Positions 12,085-24,210 of a stretch of DNA of 64,000 nucleotides are shown in pieces. The DNA comes from Clavelina lepadiformis. Its lineage: Eukaryota > Chordata > Ascidiacea > Aplousobranchia > Clavelinidae. The notes beneath the pieces are model-generated. The model searched no databases, was not told the DNA's origin, and worked only from the letters and a program-made list of their open reading frames with translations. Made by a program: the position numbers and the translations under genes. The first letter of the stretch is position 1. The number at the start of each line of letters is the position of its first letter. Where the stretch lies: assembly GCF_947623445.1 (NCBI RefSeq), contig NC_135244.1:2604001-2668000 (forward strand), given 5' to 3'.

Positions 12085-13642
12085 AACAAATTTGATCAAT
12101 TTTGGTCATTTGAATGGACCGTATCAGCTGCTGTAATCAGACATCTAAAAGCCTAAATATAACAATTAAAGTTGGAGTTGCAGTTTGTTTGAAGACGTGC
12201 TTATGTTAAGCAAATTCTTTCAAGTCCAGGATATCCCGCTTTAACGGCTAGTCAACTATAGACAACATTTGCTCTTTTAAACTTTTAATAACAATCAATC
12301 TCTTAACTCGGGCATGTGTAGAATAAAAACAAAGGTATTCTCATCATTGCAAGTATAAACAGCCTTTACTTTGATATTCAAAACGTTACTGGAATAAAGA
12401 GCGAATTCCCATCGCAGACGCGCAGTCAACCATTATTAGGAGCGAGACAAGAAATTGCGAGCAGCGTAACCTGCCTCGGGAAGTAGATGTATAGGGGAGG
12501 ACGTAAAACGTGTAAGGTTTGTGTATCTAAAACTTGCTAAAAAGCAATAAAAAGAATCACAGGTGGCTCAAAACACTGATACTCAAAGTCACACATCCTG
12601 AGTGAAATACCTCTAAGTACATATCTAAAAACAGATCTAAAACAAATCAATAGTGCAGTGCTCAACTAATACTGTTGTATGTCGTATTATAATAACCGAT
12701 ACTAATACTATAAACTGTATAATAGTGCTAAACTAACACTAGACCTATCGGCGTTGGTATTATACAACAAATTATAAAACGTGAAAGTTCATGATACTTT
12801 ATACGCTATAGAGTTGCACTTACAACGTTTTGCAATTACAATATATGTGACAGAGTGGAAAATTACACAAACGAAGACGGAAAACAAGAAAGAAAAATGA
12901 TTCAGACCAAAGAGTTAAAATCTCCTCCTCCTTTCAACATGACCATACTGAAGAATTTAGCTTACAACGTCTACACTCGTCGATTCCTTCGCTGGGTGAT
13001 TTTTGAAAGCGAAAAAGCGAAAGCGCTCCTGGAATGGTCGCGAGACACGTTGACACCGGACGAGCATTACTGGCTGATGCTGGATGCTCTGAAAGAAGCT
13101 CCGGGAAGAAATGGACGAATAAGTTGGTCGTCTCCAGCAAAATATGTAAAGTGGAAATCTCTTAAGAATGATTGCTCAGGTTTGTCAAAAGAATTCTTTT
13201 TAAATATTGCAATTAAATTATAGAAAATTAAGATACATATAATTATAAAGTTTTGGAAAAGAACTATTGGTTTCGTGTTTATACGCTAATAGCCGATTTA
13301 TGATAGTAACGAATATTATGATTGATAATATAGTTAGAAATTTTCGTGTCGCGTGTTAATCTATATATATTACAAATTTACTGCTTACACTCATCAGTTT
13401 TTTACATGTATTCTTATTTTAAAAAAACACTGAAATTATTGGATTTTTATTTGTAACATTCTTCAATAGGTTACTGGCGACACTCCAGCTGCGTTTATGG
13501 CGCAGGAGACGTAAACCAACTTATCCGTAGTAGGTCGCTATTTGCCAACAAGTTTGATGTGAAACATGATTCGCTTCCGATCACGTGTTTGCGGGAACAT
13601 TTGGACAAGAAGAAACGAAAAGAAAGACTCGAGATCCAATGA

Positions 13643-15610
13643 TCATCGAAGTAACATCAGGATAAAATAACACACGCTTTCATTCCCTTGCCTCAAATGC
13701 AGAGGCCTCAAACGGCTTTTATGCAATTCTAAAACTTGCCCATATTTGGATATTTATTGCGCCTTAAAACGATGTTTTTCGTCAGAACAAGGCCATTTAA
13801 ATGGTATTGTTATCGTATGTTGCCACTTCCTAAAATTTTAATAAAATTGGGTGTTCTGCTGCGTATATTTTAACAAGACTTCTATGTATACAGTCGTAAA
13901 TAACATCGTTGATTTGCATTGTGCAAGTTATTTACTAATTCTGTTATTTCTATACGTTCTAAACTCAGTGCTAAATAAACACTGTGTCATGTTTTGTTGC
14001 TTATTGCAATAAAGAAAAATTAAGATTTACATGTATTTCAAAAGTCGGTACTTTGTTGCATTAAATGCAATTAAGGTAAACTCATATTTTATTCTGTTAA
14101 CTACAGCACAGTACCATGTTTCGGTAAGCGCATATCCTCCATAAAGTATACACTAATTAGAAATGGACTTATCAGTTATCACACATACACAGTCAATTTA
14201 TACAGGTTAGATAAAGATTTGTAAAGAAGTATTTGAAGTAAATAAGATTTCTATAATCTGCATGCTTGACTTTTTTAACCATTTATCAAAATAGTTTTCT
14301 GCATGTCTATGAATTACCATAACTTATAAATACGATCCAGTCCAAACTAATCTATAAACGCACCGTTTCAAGCAGACATCCTTTCTTGTGCTGGTTGACT
14401 CTGAAGAAAAATTTTCCCTATGAACAAGTCATGCTCCAGGGATATCCATTCTACTTCACTATTAATGGCTTGATGTGTTCTCGATTTAGTTTTCTTTCCC
14501 ATCTTGTTGGACTTAACTGATGAACCGCAACTGGGCGCAAATTTTAAAAAAGGCTTCAAAACCATTTAGCTAATGCACGTACAACTCTTGGTTGTAATAA
14601 ACACAAAGGAACTATTTTACAGGCAACGTCAGCCGCGAACAATAAGTATAAAATATTTTATGGGCGCTATTTAAGCTCCGAAAAAAAATCCCTAATATTA
14701 CGATGAGTTTATCAGAAGTGTAGCCAGGCGGGACAAGGGAGATCTCTGTACCCGGGAAGGGCCGTATGGTGGCGCCATATTAGTGCAAAGGTTTTCATAA
14801 CACTTGCAAAATGTCAAATGCGTTCGTGACAATAAAGTATGACGTTTAGCTTGAAATACGTAGGAACTTCCAGATCAGTGCCCACTAATACAACAATGAT
14901 AGTGGCCGAAACATGTTAACCCGGTATATTCAGTATGTAGTCAAATAAAACGTTTCACCATCTCTTGATGCACCTGATGGAACCAGCTGATGCTCGCGAA
15001 ATCTCGCGAAGAGAAAATAAAGCCAAAAGTTTATCCTGGATTGCCATCCTTTATCCTGTGTTTTTATTTTAGTTTAGAGTCGAGCGAGAACACGTCACAA
15101 TGGTCATTGTCAGAATTTTGTACGTGATAGGTTTGGTGCACGCTAATGCATTTTAAATGGAAAAAGCCAGTCAGTGTCACTAAACCCGTTTGTAAAAAAA
15201 CAAAAAAGATTTTGAGCGATAACTTAGAAACGAAAATATATTTTACGTCATGCTTTTAATAAACTAGCTTGTCAGCGCTGACTCAGCTTTTTATATAACG
15301 ATCTCAGCACATCGGTTTAAAATCTTGTCCGTAATTTAAAAAAACCGACCCTAAAAATCCTAATACACATTCGTTCAGCAACATCTCTTTCTAAATTTGA
15401 TTGGTTTGACTATTATGCTTTGCAAACAGTTTGAATAATCTTGCTTGTCCTAAGACTGCGATCTAACAGGCGGAGTTATGGTCTTGCTTCCCGAATTAGT
15501 TTACCAGTGTTCCGGCCATAATAGCCAATGAAAAGTTTATTTAAATAATGCTCTTATTGCATTGCATTGCCTTAAAAGAACTAGTCTTGAAATAGTTTGT
15601 TGAGAGAAAG
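13643..15610. other. copy B 3' flank, then sequence seen once
   Basis: Array-type 3' flank runs to about 14545. From there to about 15610 the sequence has no counterpart that I noticed elsewhere in the window, which makes it the largest single-copy insert in the array. It includes a patch near 14995-15010 with CTCGCGAAATCTCGCGAAG. I see no gene. Confidence 0.5.
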
Positions 15611-15808
15611 ATGTTTCACACTGACAAAGTTGTTATTTTCAAGACCATAGTAAAAAGCCTATCAACCGTGAACAAAAATCTGCTTGTACTGTTCATCATT
15701 TGCATCGTTCACATCATCGCGAATTTGTGGGTTAATTTCGTGGTGATATTTTCTTATATTGTAACCAAGATTTTCTTTAGCCAGGAAACTTCCCGCTCTT
15801 ACGGCTAG
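15611..15808 (+). CDS. small hydrophobic ORF, 65 aa, unknown
   Basis: An ATG-to-TAG frame encodes 65 residues. The N-terminus is MFHTDKVVIFKTIVK, followed by a long hydrophobic stretch (about residues 23-55) that could form one or two membrane segments, and a polar end. The copy at 4242 is broken by a stop. I recognise no family. The end of the frame overlaps sequence related to glycosyltransferase intron 2, so this may be a fortuitous frame or a replaced first exon of an old array gene. Confidence 0.2.
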   Translation: MFHTDKVVIFKTIVKSLSTVNKNLLVLFIICIVHIIANLWVNFVVIFSYIVTKIFFSQETSRSYG

Positions 15809-16471
15809 TCAATTAGCCCACCTATGCTTTTCTAACTTTTATTAGCATTCCATTTCTTAGCTCCTGCGTGTGCAGAATAAAAGCAAAGGTATTTGCATCT
15901 CCTCGATAAAAAAAAATCGTCTTTCTTATATCAAATCAAAACGTAGCATGACCAATAAAAACTCTTGTCCACCAAACCACAGTGTAATCAATTATAATTA
16001 GGGTGTGAGATTGGAAAATGCGGGCAGCGTAATATGCCTCGGGGGGAGTTGTGGTTAAAGGCGTAAACCGTGTACGTGAGTAGTAAACTTCCTAAAAACA
16101 ATAAAAGGAGTCACAAGTAACATATCGATAAATTACTAATACTAAATACGCAGTCACTCATTGTGTACAAGAATGGTCGCAACAATACGGGCAGAATACA
16201 TCTTAGTATACATCTAAAAACACATCGTGGAATACATCTAACTATACACTTAAAAACATACCAAAGTACAGTGCTATTTTAAAAAGCCTGTCAGCATGGT
16301 TAATACACAAATATTGACCAAACATGGAATTTAGTGACAACATTTGGCTATATCTTATGATACTTTGAACTAAATTCCATTTAAAATACATTGCTGTAGG
16401 TTTTTGTTTTTCTACAAATTGTCTCGAAAAGGACATCTGTAGAATTCCCCTCGATTCCGCGCAACCCTATG
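15809..16471. repeat. diverged intron-2-like remnant, second copy
   Basis: This is closely related to 4441-5110 and more loosely related to intron 2 of the array genes. No exon is seen. It leads directly into the target site of a hAT element. Confidence 0.5.
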
Positions 16472-16479
16472 CACTAATA

Positions 16480-16941
16480 CAGAGGTCGGCAACCTGCGGC
16501 TCCGGAGCCGCATGCGGCTCTTTCAGCCCTCTGCTCTGGCTCCCGTGACTTACTTACTTACTTATTACTTAAAAAATGAACAACGCTCACGCCTAACATA
16601 TGAGAGCTTGCAGTCCCAGATGAAAATCAAAGTGTCATCTTATCAAGCTAATGTAGATGTGCTGTGCAGTGAAATTCAGAAGCAAATATCGCATTAGCTG
16701 GGTGGAATAAATGATTATTTGAAAGTGTTGTGTTTAATAGTTGGGTTTTGTTTGTTGAAATTACAGAATATTCGCATGTACAAAGCAAAAATTTTAAGAA
16801 ATTCTGCATGAAGTGTAGGCTATAATTACCTTTTGTTTTAGTGGCCAACTCGACAGTTACATGTTATGGCTCCGAATAGGTCTTAATTTAAATAAACTTG
16901 GGAACATTGGCTCTTTTAATGCTAAAGGTTGCCGACCTCTG
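16480..16941. mobile_element. 462-bp non-autonomous hAT element with perfect 8-bp target duplication
   Basis: The ends are CAGAGGTCGGCAACCTGCGG and, read from the other side, CAGAGGTCGGCAACCTTTAG. Both flanks carry CACTAATA (16472-16479 and 16942-16949), the 8-bp duplication expected of the hAT superfamily. The paralogous site near 5130 has the uninterrupted sequence, so the empty site is visible in the same window. A 61-codon frame at 16512-16697 ends in residues that look like a hAT transposase C-terminus (LTYESLQSQMKIK through SEIQKQISH), so this is a deletion derivative of a full element. Confidence 0.9.
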
Positions 16942-17003
16942 CACTAATACAACATTGTAAGAGTATAATTCAAAATTACTTTGGATTATGACGTCATTTT
17001 GAC

Positions 17004-17240
17004 ATGTATTTGTTATGTCGGTTTGCGTCTGACGCAACTGATCGGCAAACACTGTCAGACGCAGACATTCAGGTTACACGAAATGCTGCGCCCACTAGCG
17101 TTGTAAAATCCCCGCCGCAAGACGACGGTTGCGCGTCTGGAAAATCCTACTGGAATTCTTTGACGACCACGGTCGTGTTATACTCGTCCCTACCAGCCCT
17201 ACTCTGCCTGCTATTCTGTGTGGACTACCGCGCCAAATGA
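17004..17240 (+). CDS. small membrane-protein-like ORF, 78 aa, copy 2
   Basis: An ATG frame of 78 codons has a polar first half and a single C-terminal hydrophobic segment (about residues 52-72) followed by DYRAK. Residues after about 18 match the frame at 5221-5402 without indels, though several residues differ. An alternative reading is an exon starting at 17059 after ACTGTCAG. I do not recognise the family, and coding status is unproven. Confidence 0.25.
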   Translation: MYLLCRFASDATDRQTLSDADIQVTRNAAPTSVVKSPPQDDGCASGKSYWNSLTTTVVLYSSLPALLCLLFCVDYRAK

Positions 17241-19143
17241 CTTCAGCAATATGCATTAGAAGCAAAAAGACGATCAAAACCAGACACACAAATCAGACCA
17301 GAAACTCAACAAAGGTACAAGCAGAAGCATAAAAAAGGGGAAACGGAAGACGCGGTTTCAAACCGGGGTTCTACTTCAGTCGTGACAAAACAAAATGATC
17401 GCAGATGATAGCACAAAGCATATCGGTTCTAATCAACAATAATTAACGCGTCTCGCTCGCGGTGCCTTTAAAGAGAGTTTGCCCGACAGACACATGAGAT
17501 AATAAAAATATATTAGCAAGCGCGGGGGAGTAATCTGACGGCTAGAACTTTACAAGCGTATTAAAGTGGACTTTGGGCCATGCTCCCCTCACAAATCTAA
17601 TTTTGGGACCCATAGACTTTTTCACGACTTTTTCTGTTTTTGTTCATTGCATTTTATTGCCGGCTATTACTTATTGGCAATCTCTTGCAGTAGGAAAACA
17701 TATTTAATAACATTTGAATTAATTGACGTTTCGAAATTTTACAACATAAGTTTCCGACTATTTTTCACATAAATACTGCAATACATTTCATTTAAAGTGG
17801 ATTTTTAGGCATAAAAAACAAAACATTTGCGCTCCGCGTTTTTCGGGCGGGGTGGACGAGCGCGGGAAGAAAGAGAACTCCACTATAATTTGTACCTTTG
17901 GCGTTCACTCTTCATGTTTACCTGACGAGCTGTGACGCAAAGTGCCTCGGACCCCGGGGACTAAATATCCTTGGTACGTCTTTATTTTTGGTACATATAT
18001 TTATTATGCATTAAGTGAGAGTTGGAACAAATGCATAATTACTTCACCGCTCAAAGATTATTCGATGAATATTCACGTAGGATAGTAATTAATATTTAAC
18101 TACTGTTTCTTATCAACGCCGTGCCAACGGTTCGTACGCCACAGGACGCTTTTTGATGTCAACAACGCGATATCACCGCATTGTAAAACAAGGACAAAAC
18201 TCTGGTTTCACCTCCGTCCAAAATATGTCACACACACGTGGGTGAGATTATAAGCCTATGGTCTTACCTGAGGAATTTGAAACAGGAAGTTTTTTTTAAA
18301 TTTCCAGCAAACAACCAAAACGTGTTAAAAATATCAGTCAATTCTGTAGTCTGGAGGAAATGTTTTTGGGAACTGTGAGCAAGACCAGATTAAAGTAAAA
18401 GGCTCGACAATGGTGACATTTGATCTGCAGTTATGAGAAGAATATGATTACGCTTTGTCACGTTGTTATATCATTACAAGACAATAATTTAATGTGTGTA
18501 AATTTGCCAGGGCAAAGCATCGTTGACCTTAATTCATTGAACAAAATTCCTAACCTTGTCCGTTTTTAAATTATTCCATTCTAAACTGTTAGTATGTAGG
18601 TGACGTCATTTGTATTGATGTCACGTCAAAGTTTTTTTTATTTCAGTTTTTGCTTTAATAAATAAACAATTATGGACCGCACTTTTCCGGAAACAAACGG
18701 TCTATTTTGGTCAAAAACAATTGACTCTTTCCGAGTTGGGGCCGCCATTGTGGGTCAAGATTCTTTTCATCGGCCAAAGTTTAACAATGGAAATTGTCGA
18801 CTCAGTTTGATTCTGTTTGAAATTACAAGCGTTCTGGGCATCGGATTGTAAAGATTTCGCTCAGGTGAGTAGCGTATAGATTTCATATACAATAAGAAAA
18901 AGCATGTTGGAAAATGTTGCTTAGTTTTTATTTTACAACGTTTAGAATCTTACGCACCGGACTTGTCCCATACGACGTCACGACTCGTGTTCAACGTAGG
19001 ATGCGACGTAAAATGCGTAAAATTGTGCGTGGTATCTGCTGCGCGTTACAAATTAATTCTTAATTTCGAGTTCATGATGCGCTGTAGATACGAACTGAAT
19101 TGCTATGTTTTCCATTATTACAGACGGTTACATCATTAAAGAC
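17241..19143. other. unit spacer, second copy, no gene seen
   Basis: Near-identical to 5403-7298, with small indels and substitutions. No exon or RNA gene is seen. Confidence 0.5.
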
Positions 19144-19230
19144 GCTATAAATGTTATATATGTTATAGATGTTATAGATGTTAGAGATGTTATAGATTTT
19201 ATATATGTTATACATGTTATAGAGTATAGA
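19144..19230. repeat. 9-bp satellite, short allele
   Basis: This is the same TATAGATGT-type repeat as at 7299-7477 in the same flanks, but with under half the copies. Confidence 0.8.
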
Positions 19231-21936
19231 GTGGACGATCAAAGAAATCTGGTCACTCAAAAACAGGCTCCTGTAACTCAGAAAGGGGTGTCCGCCATTT
19301 GCTTGATAACGCGATATTGGAAAAATTTTTGCCATCATGTTCTGGTCATAAAAATATTTCCTTGCGCAAACATATAAATTACAGCTAAGGCCGCTATTGC
19401 TGTTTACTATGGCATGTTTGTCTAATGTCTAGCTGAATAAGCTTTGCAAGGTTTATCAAGGTCGGTTTTGTGAAAGTTATAAATTAATCGTAAAATTAGT
19501 CGCATGCAAAGTAATCGTAACTTATAATATTATTATTGAGCGATTTCAAAATTAATGTTCTCCCTATTTTGAGCTGCGTGAAACTTTTTGTTTGAAACAT
19601 CAACATATTAATAAACAAAAGCATTTCAGCATGAACATATTAGGAAGTTAAAAAATCAAGTAGAATATTTAAAAAACTATGTCACAGTAGCCTACTGCAA
19701 ATTTTTTTTTCAAATGCTAGATCCCAAGTAACATAAGAATTAGTTCAATATTCAAATCACAAAGACAAATCAATCAAGCACTGCAAGTACCACGCAAAGG
19801 CAAAGACAAGAGTTGATTGTACAGTTTTATTAATAACTAACTATAAGTAATCTTAACGGCAATGAAAAGACTGTACAGTTTGTATGGCGATATGACAGGG
19901 GTGACGTCACTGTACTCTGCAAAAAAGACAAACAAACTAAAACCCCTTTTTTACCTTTGTCGAAAACACAGTGATACGTTGGCGGAAGTTGTAATCTTGT
20001 GTCAAAGTGAGAGAAATACTTGAGGTTAACTCGGTGGTTAAGTTAATCGGCGGTGCAAGACGTCAGAGGCAGTTTAATTCAGAAATTTAACAAAATACAG
20101 CAAGTTATAACTGGTAATATTTATCTACAGCTAGATTTAGATAAATACAAAGTATTAAAATTGGTGTTTTAAGTCGTGTGCTCGAAAAGCAGTTTCATCT
20201 TAACAAAACATCTTACGATAGACGATGGACGATAGGTTAGCATTTTAAGTGTCCACAGAGTGTGTTCATTTCACCGCTAGGTCATAAAACGAAATAAATT
20301 ATCCAGCGACAATCGCTAGACGCATTGATCATGGAAATACTACATCAGGTTGTTCCACGCGCTCCTACATCCGGCGTGAACTTGTCTTGCGAGTTGCGAA
20401 TTATTTCAAGATCGTTTCAATCATCTCTAATATTTTATAACTTGCCAGTCGTTAGGTGTCGTTCTAAATTTCAGGAAAACATGACCCGCCATTTTGCTCC
20501 ACGTTTTAACAGGTACTAGCAGTTACACAGACACACTTTTTGACCTGTAACATCGATTATAACGTTGTCAAATTTAACAGTTAAATGAATCGTTTGAATT
20601 TCAACTTCGCATTATTGCGATTTTCCAGGAATGCTTGAGACACAAATAAAGAAGAGAAAAACTTGTTCATCGCTCAGAGAACTATTAGAAGAACATACGT
20701 ATGGGATAGATATTAATGTTTAACTACTATTTCTAATCAACACTGTACCAATGATACTTACGTCACAGGACGCTTTAAGATGTTACTGACACGATATCAC
20801 CGCTTCTTAAAACAAATATGGACGACAACCGACAAAACTCTGGTTTCACCTCTGTCCAAAACATTACATACCACGTGGATGAGTTTATAAACCTATGATC
20901 AAACGTTGCGAGATACAAGGAATGTTTGATTTGGATCGGACGAATGCTTGGTGAATAAAATAGGGTTCGTCCTATTTGTAACGGTTACAGTAATAATTTA
21001 CCAATACGATAAAATACTTTGCAATAAGATAATGTTTTACCGTGAGAGTTTTCCAGATGTGCTGGAATTGTTTTTAAAATGTGGTTAGAACTATCTACAG
21101 CCTTAAGCGTCGAACTATGTGTAAGGAAAATGATTAGGAAGAAGTTATATACAAGGTGGGGCTGTGCACTGGACAAGTCCCGCTTATGGAGTTCCAATTT
21201 GTTTGGTAGCTTATATCAACCGAGACCAGCTCGCGACAAAGTGTTTTTGATTTTTGTATTTTGACCTAAAACACCAACCACTGCTTATATTTGTTTGATA
21301 AGCAAAACGCAATTGTGCTTCTATGCAAACAACATCTTCAAACGTAACAGGTACACTTGGTATAACGTATAACAAGTGGTTAACCAATAGCTGTGAATAA
21401 ATTAATTTTAAGTGTTCTCTACAACATTACCAATTAAGTTATAAAGATGCTAAAAACTATGAAATTCTTCTATACTTAAAGTGTCACGTTTTAAGCAACT
21501 TGATATCTCACGCTCTGCAACTATACAGAGTGTCTTATGATAAGGCAACACGGGACAAATTTTTGAACTCAATTTGTAGAGAAACTGAAATGCATGGACA
21601 TCATTTTTGGGTGATTAATAGGTGGCAACAAGTAAAATATCAGAATTTAAAGTCTACTAGCAATGACAGTGAAACGTTAAAAAAATCCTGTATTTTAGTA
21701 GGCTACAACCTAAAACGTTTGCTTTTAAGTTTTTCATAGCTTGCTTTAAGTTAAATTTTAAAGCTATCGACGTTGCGGTTTTAAGAATATTATTCGAGTA
21801 AAGCGAACTTGAGTGAACAATTAAGCTAATTTATAACTTTGAAAAATCACAGCAGTAGGAATTTACAAAAAATATGAATAAATATATTCTGAATCAATCC
21901 CGATATTCAGGTTAACGTATGTTTTTATTTTGACAG
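19231..21936. repeat. array 5' flank of copy C
   Basis: This is the counterpart of 7478-10191. Short frames at 20325-20519, 21079-21264 and 21500-21739 are open here but broken in one or more sister units. A candidate donor follows the first (AACAG|GTAC at about 20510). I leave them uncalled. The flank ends in the acceptor TTTTTATTTTGACAG just before 21937. Confidence 0.45.
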
Positions 21937-22034
21937 CAATTAGATGTAAAATATATTCCTGCTGTATACTACGGTCGTTATCAAAAAATGGCTGTTATCA
22001 ATTAGTTGCATCTTTCGAAAGCAGCTTTGTCATC

Positions 22035-22910
22035 ATGAAAAAGTCCATGCTGACCGTGTTACTTGGGTTATCATTCTGGGTGTGTTTTGTGTGCTTTTTC
22101 TTCGGCAGAAAGTATTTCTTGGAAACATTTTATCAAGCGAAAACAAATAAAGCAGAAGATGCTAATTTCACAGGACTACATCAGCATGAGTTAGATCCTG
22201 GGTTTAAAGACAAGGTGGTTTGTTTGTCTGTTTTGAAACATTCGCACAATCTAAACGTGACGTTTCCAAAAATATATGATATTACCTCAGATGATAACGT
22301 GAAAAACTTCTCGTCAAAAGGATGTAATCACGTGATCGACAGGTATGACTTTGAAATGGATTTCAAGCACATAACGAAAGAAGAACGACACTTTCCAATC
22401 GCTTACTCCATACTCGCCCATCAAAATGCTCATCAACTTATGCTGCCCCTGAGCGCTATTTATGCTCCTCAAAATGTCTATTGCATCCACATCGATCTCA
22501 AGTCAACATCCATGTTCGAAGCAGTCAAGGAAACTGCTTCGTGTTTTTCAAACGTTTTCCTCGCAACCAAACGAGAGGACGTCGTTTACGCCGGTTTCAG
22601 CCGGTTACAAGCGGATATTAATTGCATGGAAGATTTAGTCAATATTCCTGTTGGCCTCAACAATTGGACATATTTGATTAATTTATGCGGACAGGTATTA
22701 CTTGTTTGGTCGTCAGTCTAATCCTGTGTAACAATTTTTGTTGCTGTTTTAAAGTTTTCACTAAACTTCTTAACATACCAACCAGGATTATCCTCTCCAA
22801 ACCAACCTTGAAGCCGTGAAAATGCTGACGGAGTTCAACGGTCGTAACGTGATCGCTGGAACTGACCAACTTACTTGGGTGACTGTGCAAAGAACAAAAT
22901 GGATTTACAG
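22035..22910 (+). CDS. GCNT1-like beta-1,6-GlcNAc transferase, copy C (exons 1-2)
   Basis: Exon 1 is 22035-22694 (220 codons) and exon 2 is 22786-22910, ending within an Arg codon. Exon 1 encodes a short cytoplasmic tail (MKKS), a signal anchor (about residues 5-24), a stem with an NFT glycosylation site, and the start of the catalytic domain. Cysteines at 63, 97, 150, 170, 197 and 218 match the GCNT1 spacing. A Leu-to-Pro change at residue 138 (LPLSAIY; other copies LLLSAIY) falls in a likely helix. Exons 3-4 are missing from this unit: the sequence jumps from intron 2 to 3' flank near 24210. The next compatible exon 3 is in copy D at 27668, in the right phase, so C and D could be spliced into one 427-aa protein. 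Confidence 0.75.
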
Positions 22911-23372
22911 GTAAACTGCAAAATTTGTTCTTCATTAGGGACATTAACCAAGGGGCCTGTCTAACATCTACCTATGGATGAGATAAATTTCTTTTTTGGG
23001 CAAAAAGCTGACCGAGCGTGACGCCATGATTAATCGATGTAGAATTGAAATCACTCTAAATGCAGCCCCGGTGCCTGTTTACGAAACCCCATTTCCTGTT
23101 GGTAATTTTTATCACCACCTTTATCCTTGCACTGGGAAAAGTCTTTGCCCGACTTAAACTCGGTGCTGATTCCTCATCACTCGAGCTCCGGTTCCCGAAC
23201 TTGTTTCAGTTTCGATTGATAGAAGTTTCGATTGTCACATACATTATTTTCATTTCTGCTTTTATTTTAATTTTGATTTTCATTATGTGATGCCCAATTT
23301 TCAACAGAACAACTGAACAGAATATAACAATCTTCATTCATGCGTTGCCCAATGATGTTACATCGGTTGCTC

Positions 23373-23751
23373 CAGAGTTGTAAGTCGGGCTTTTTGGGTC
23401 TATGTCGGGTTCGTGCCGGGTTCAGGTCTCGTTTGGGCTTGAGCTTAAAAAAAAATTTCGGGCCAGTTTCGGGCCCGAATTTATACTCACACTCTGCCAC
23501 ATTTGCGTCGTAATTTCACTTTCTTTTCACAAATGTGAATGCGCGCAGAATGCTAAAACCACTGGCAAGGAGCAAAGCGCAACTTACAAAAGGATAACAT
23601 CAAAAGATGATTTTAAATCATTCAATAAATTTAACTCTCCGGCTTAAATCGGGCTTCAAAAAATTCTTCGAACTCGGACTGAGCTCGGGTTTGTATTTTC
23701 AGGTTCGAGCCAAGTTTATGTTAAAATTTTAAGGCTAGTTTACAACTCCAG
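23373..23751. mobile_element. hAT-like MITE in intron 2, copy C
   Basis: Same element, ends and position as at 11631-12011. Confidence 0.4.
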
Positions 23752-23752
23752 G

Positions 23753-23824
23753 TAGCTCAACAGGGATTCGAGCCCTGGTCGCATTATTTGGTGCCAGACG
23801 CTCTAACCGTTCCGCCACTGAGCC
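23753..23824 (-). pseudogene. tRNA-like sequence, antisense in intron 2 of copy C
   Basis: Same 72-nt sequence as at 308-379, with A and B boxes and T stem intact and the anticodon arm unpaired. Confidence 0.55.
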
Positions 23825-24210
23825 AACAAATTTGATCAATTTTGGTCATTTTAGTCGACCTTATCAGCTGCTGTAGTCAAATATCTAAAAGCCTAAACAT
23901 AACAATTAAAGTTGGAGTTGCAGTTTGTTTGAAGACGTGCTTGTGTTAAGCAAATTCTTTCAAGTCCAGGATATCCCGCTTTAACGGCTAGTCAACTATA
24001 GACAACATTTGCTCTTTTAAACTTTTAATAACAATCAATCTCTTAACTCGGGCATGTGTAGAATAAAAACAAAGGTGTTCTCATCATTGCAAGTATAAAC
24101 AGCCTTTACTTTGATATTCAAAACGTTACTGGAATAAAGAGCGAATTCCCATCGCAGACGCGCAGTCAACCATTATTAGGAGCGAGACAAGAAATTGCGA
24201 GCAGCGTAAC

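Larger units (their letters stand above)
10289..13642 (+). pseudogene. GCNT1-like beta-1,6-GlcNAc transferase, copy B, nonsense in exon 1
   Basis: All four exons are present: 10289-10948, 11040-11164, 12854-13179 and 13470-13642, with GT-AG introns of 91, 1689 and 290 bp. The translated family features are complete: N-terminal signal anchor (about residues 5-24), six exon 1 cysteines placed as in GCNT1, the YCIHID and LINLCGQ blocks, TPDEHYW with the likely catalytic Glu, and GAGD. However codon 39 is TAA (10403-10405) where intact copies have Lys, just after the membrane anchor. Restarting at a later Met would lose the anchor and thus Golgi placement. It is most likely a young pseudogene; readthrough or an error in the sequence are alternatives. 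Confidence 0.7.

Noticed and set aside
21079..21264. 61-codon frame starting MWLELSTALS in the 5' flank
   Set aside because: Open before C, E and F but frameshifted before B and D. The overlapping minus-strand frame is equally open, so neither is convincing.
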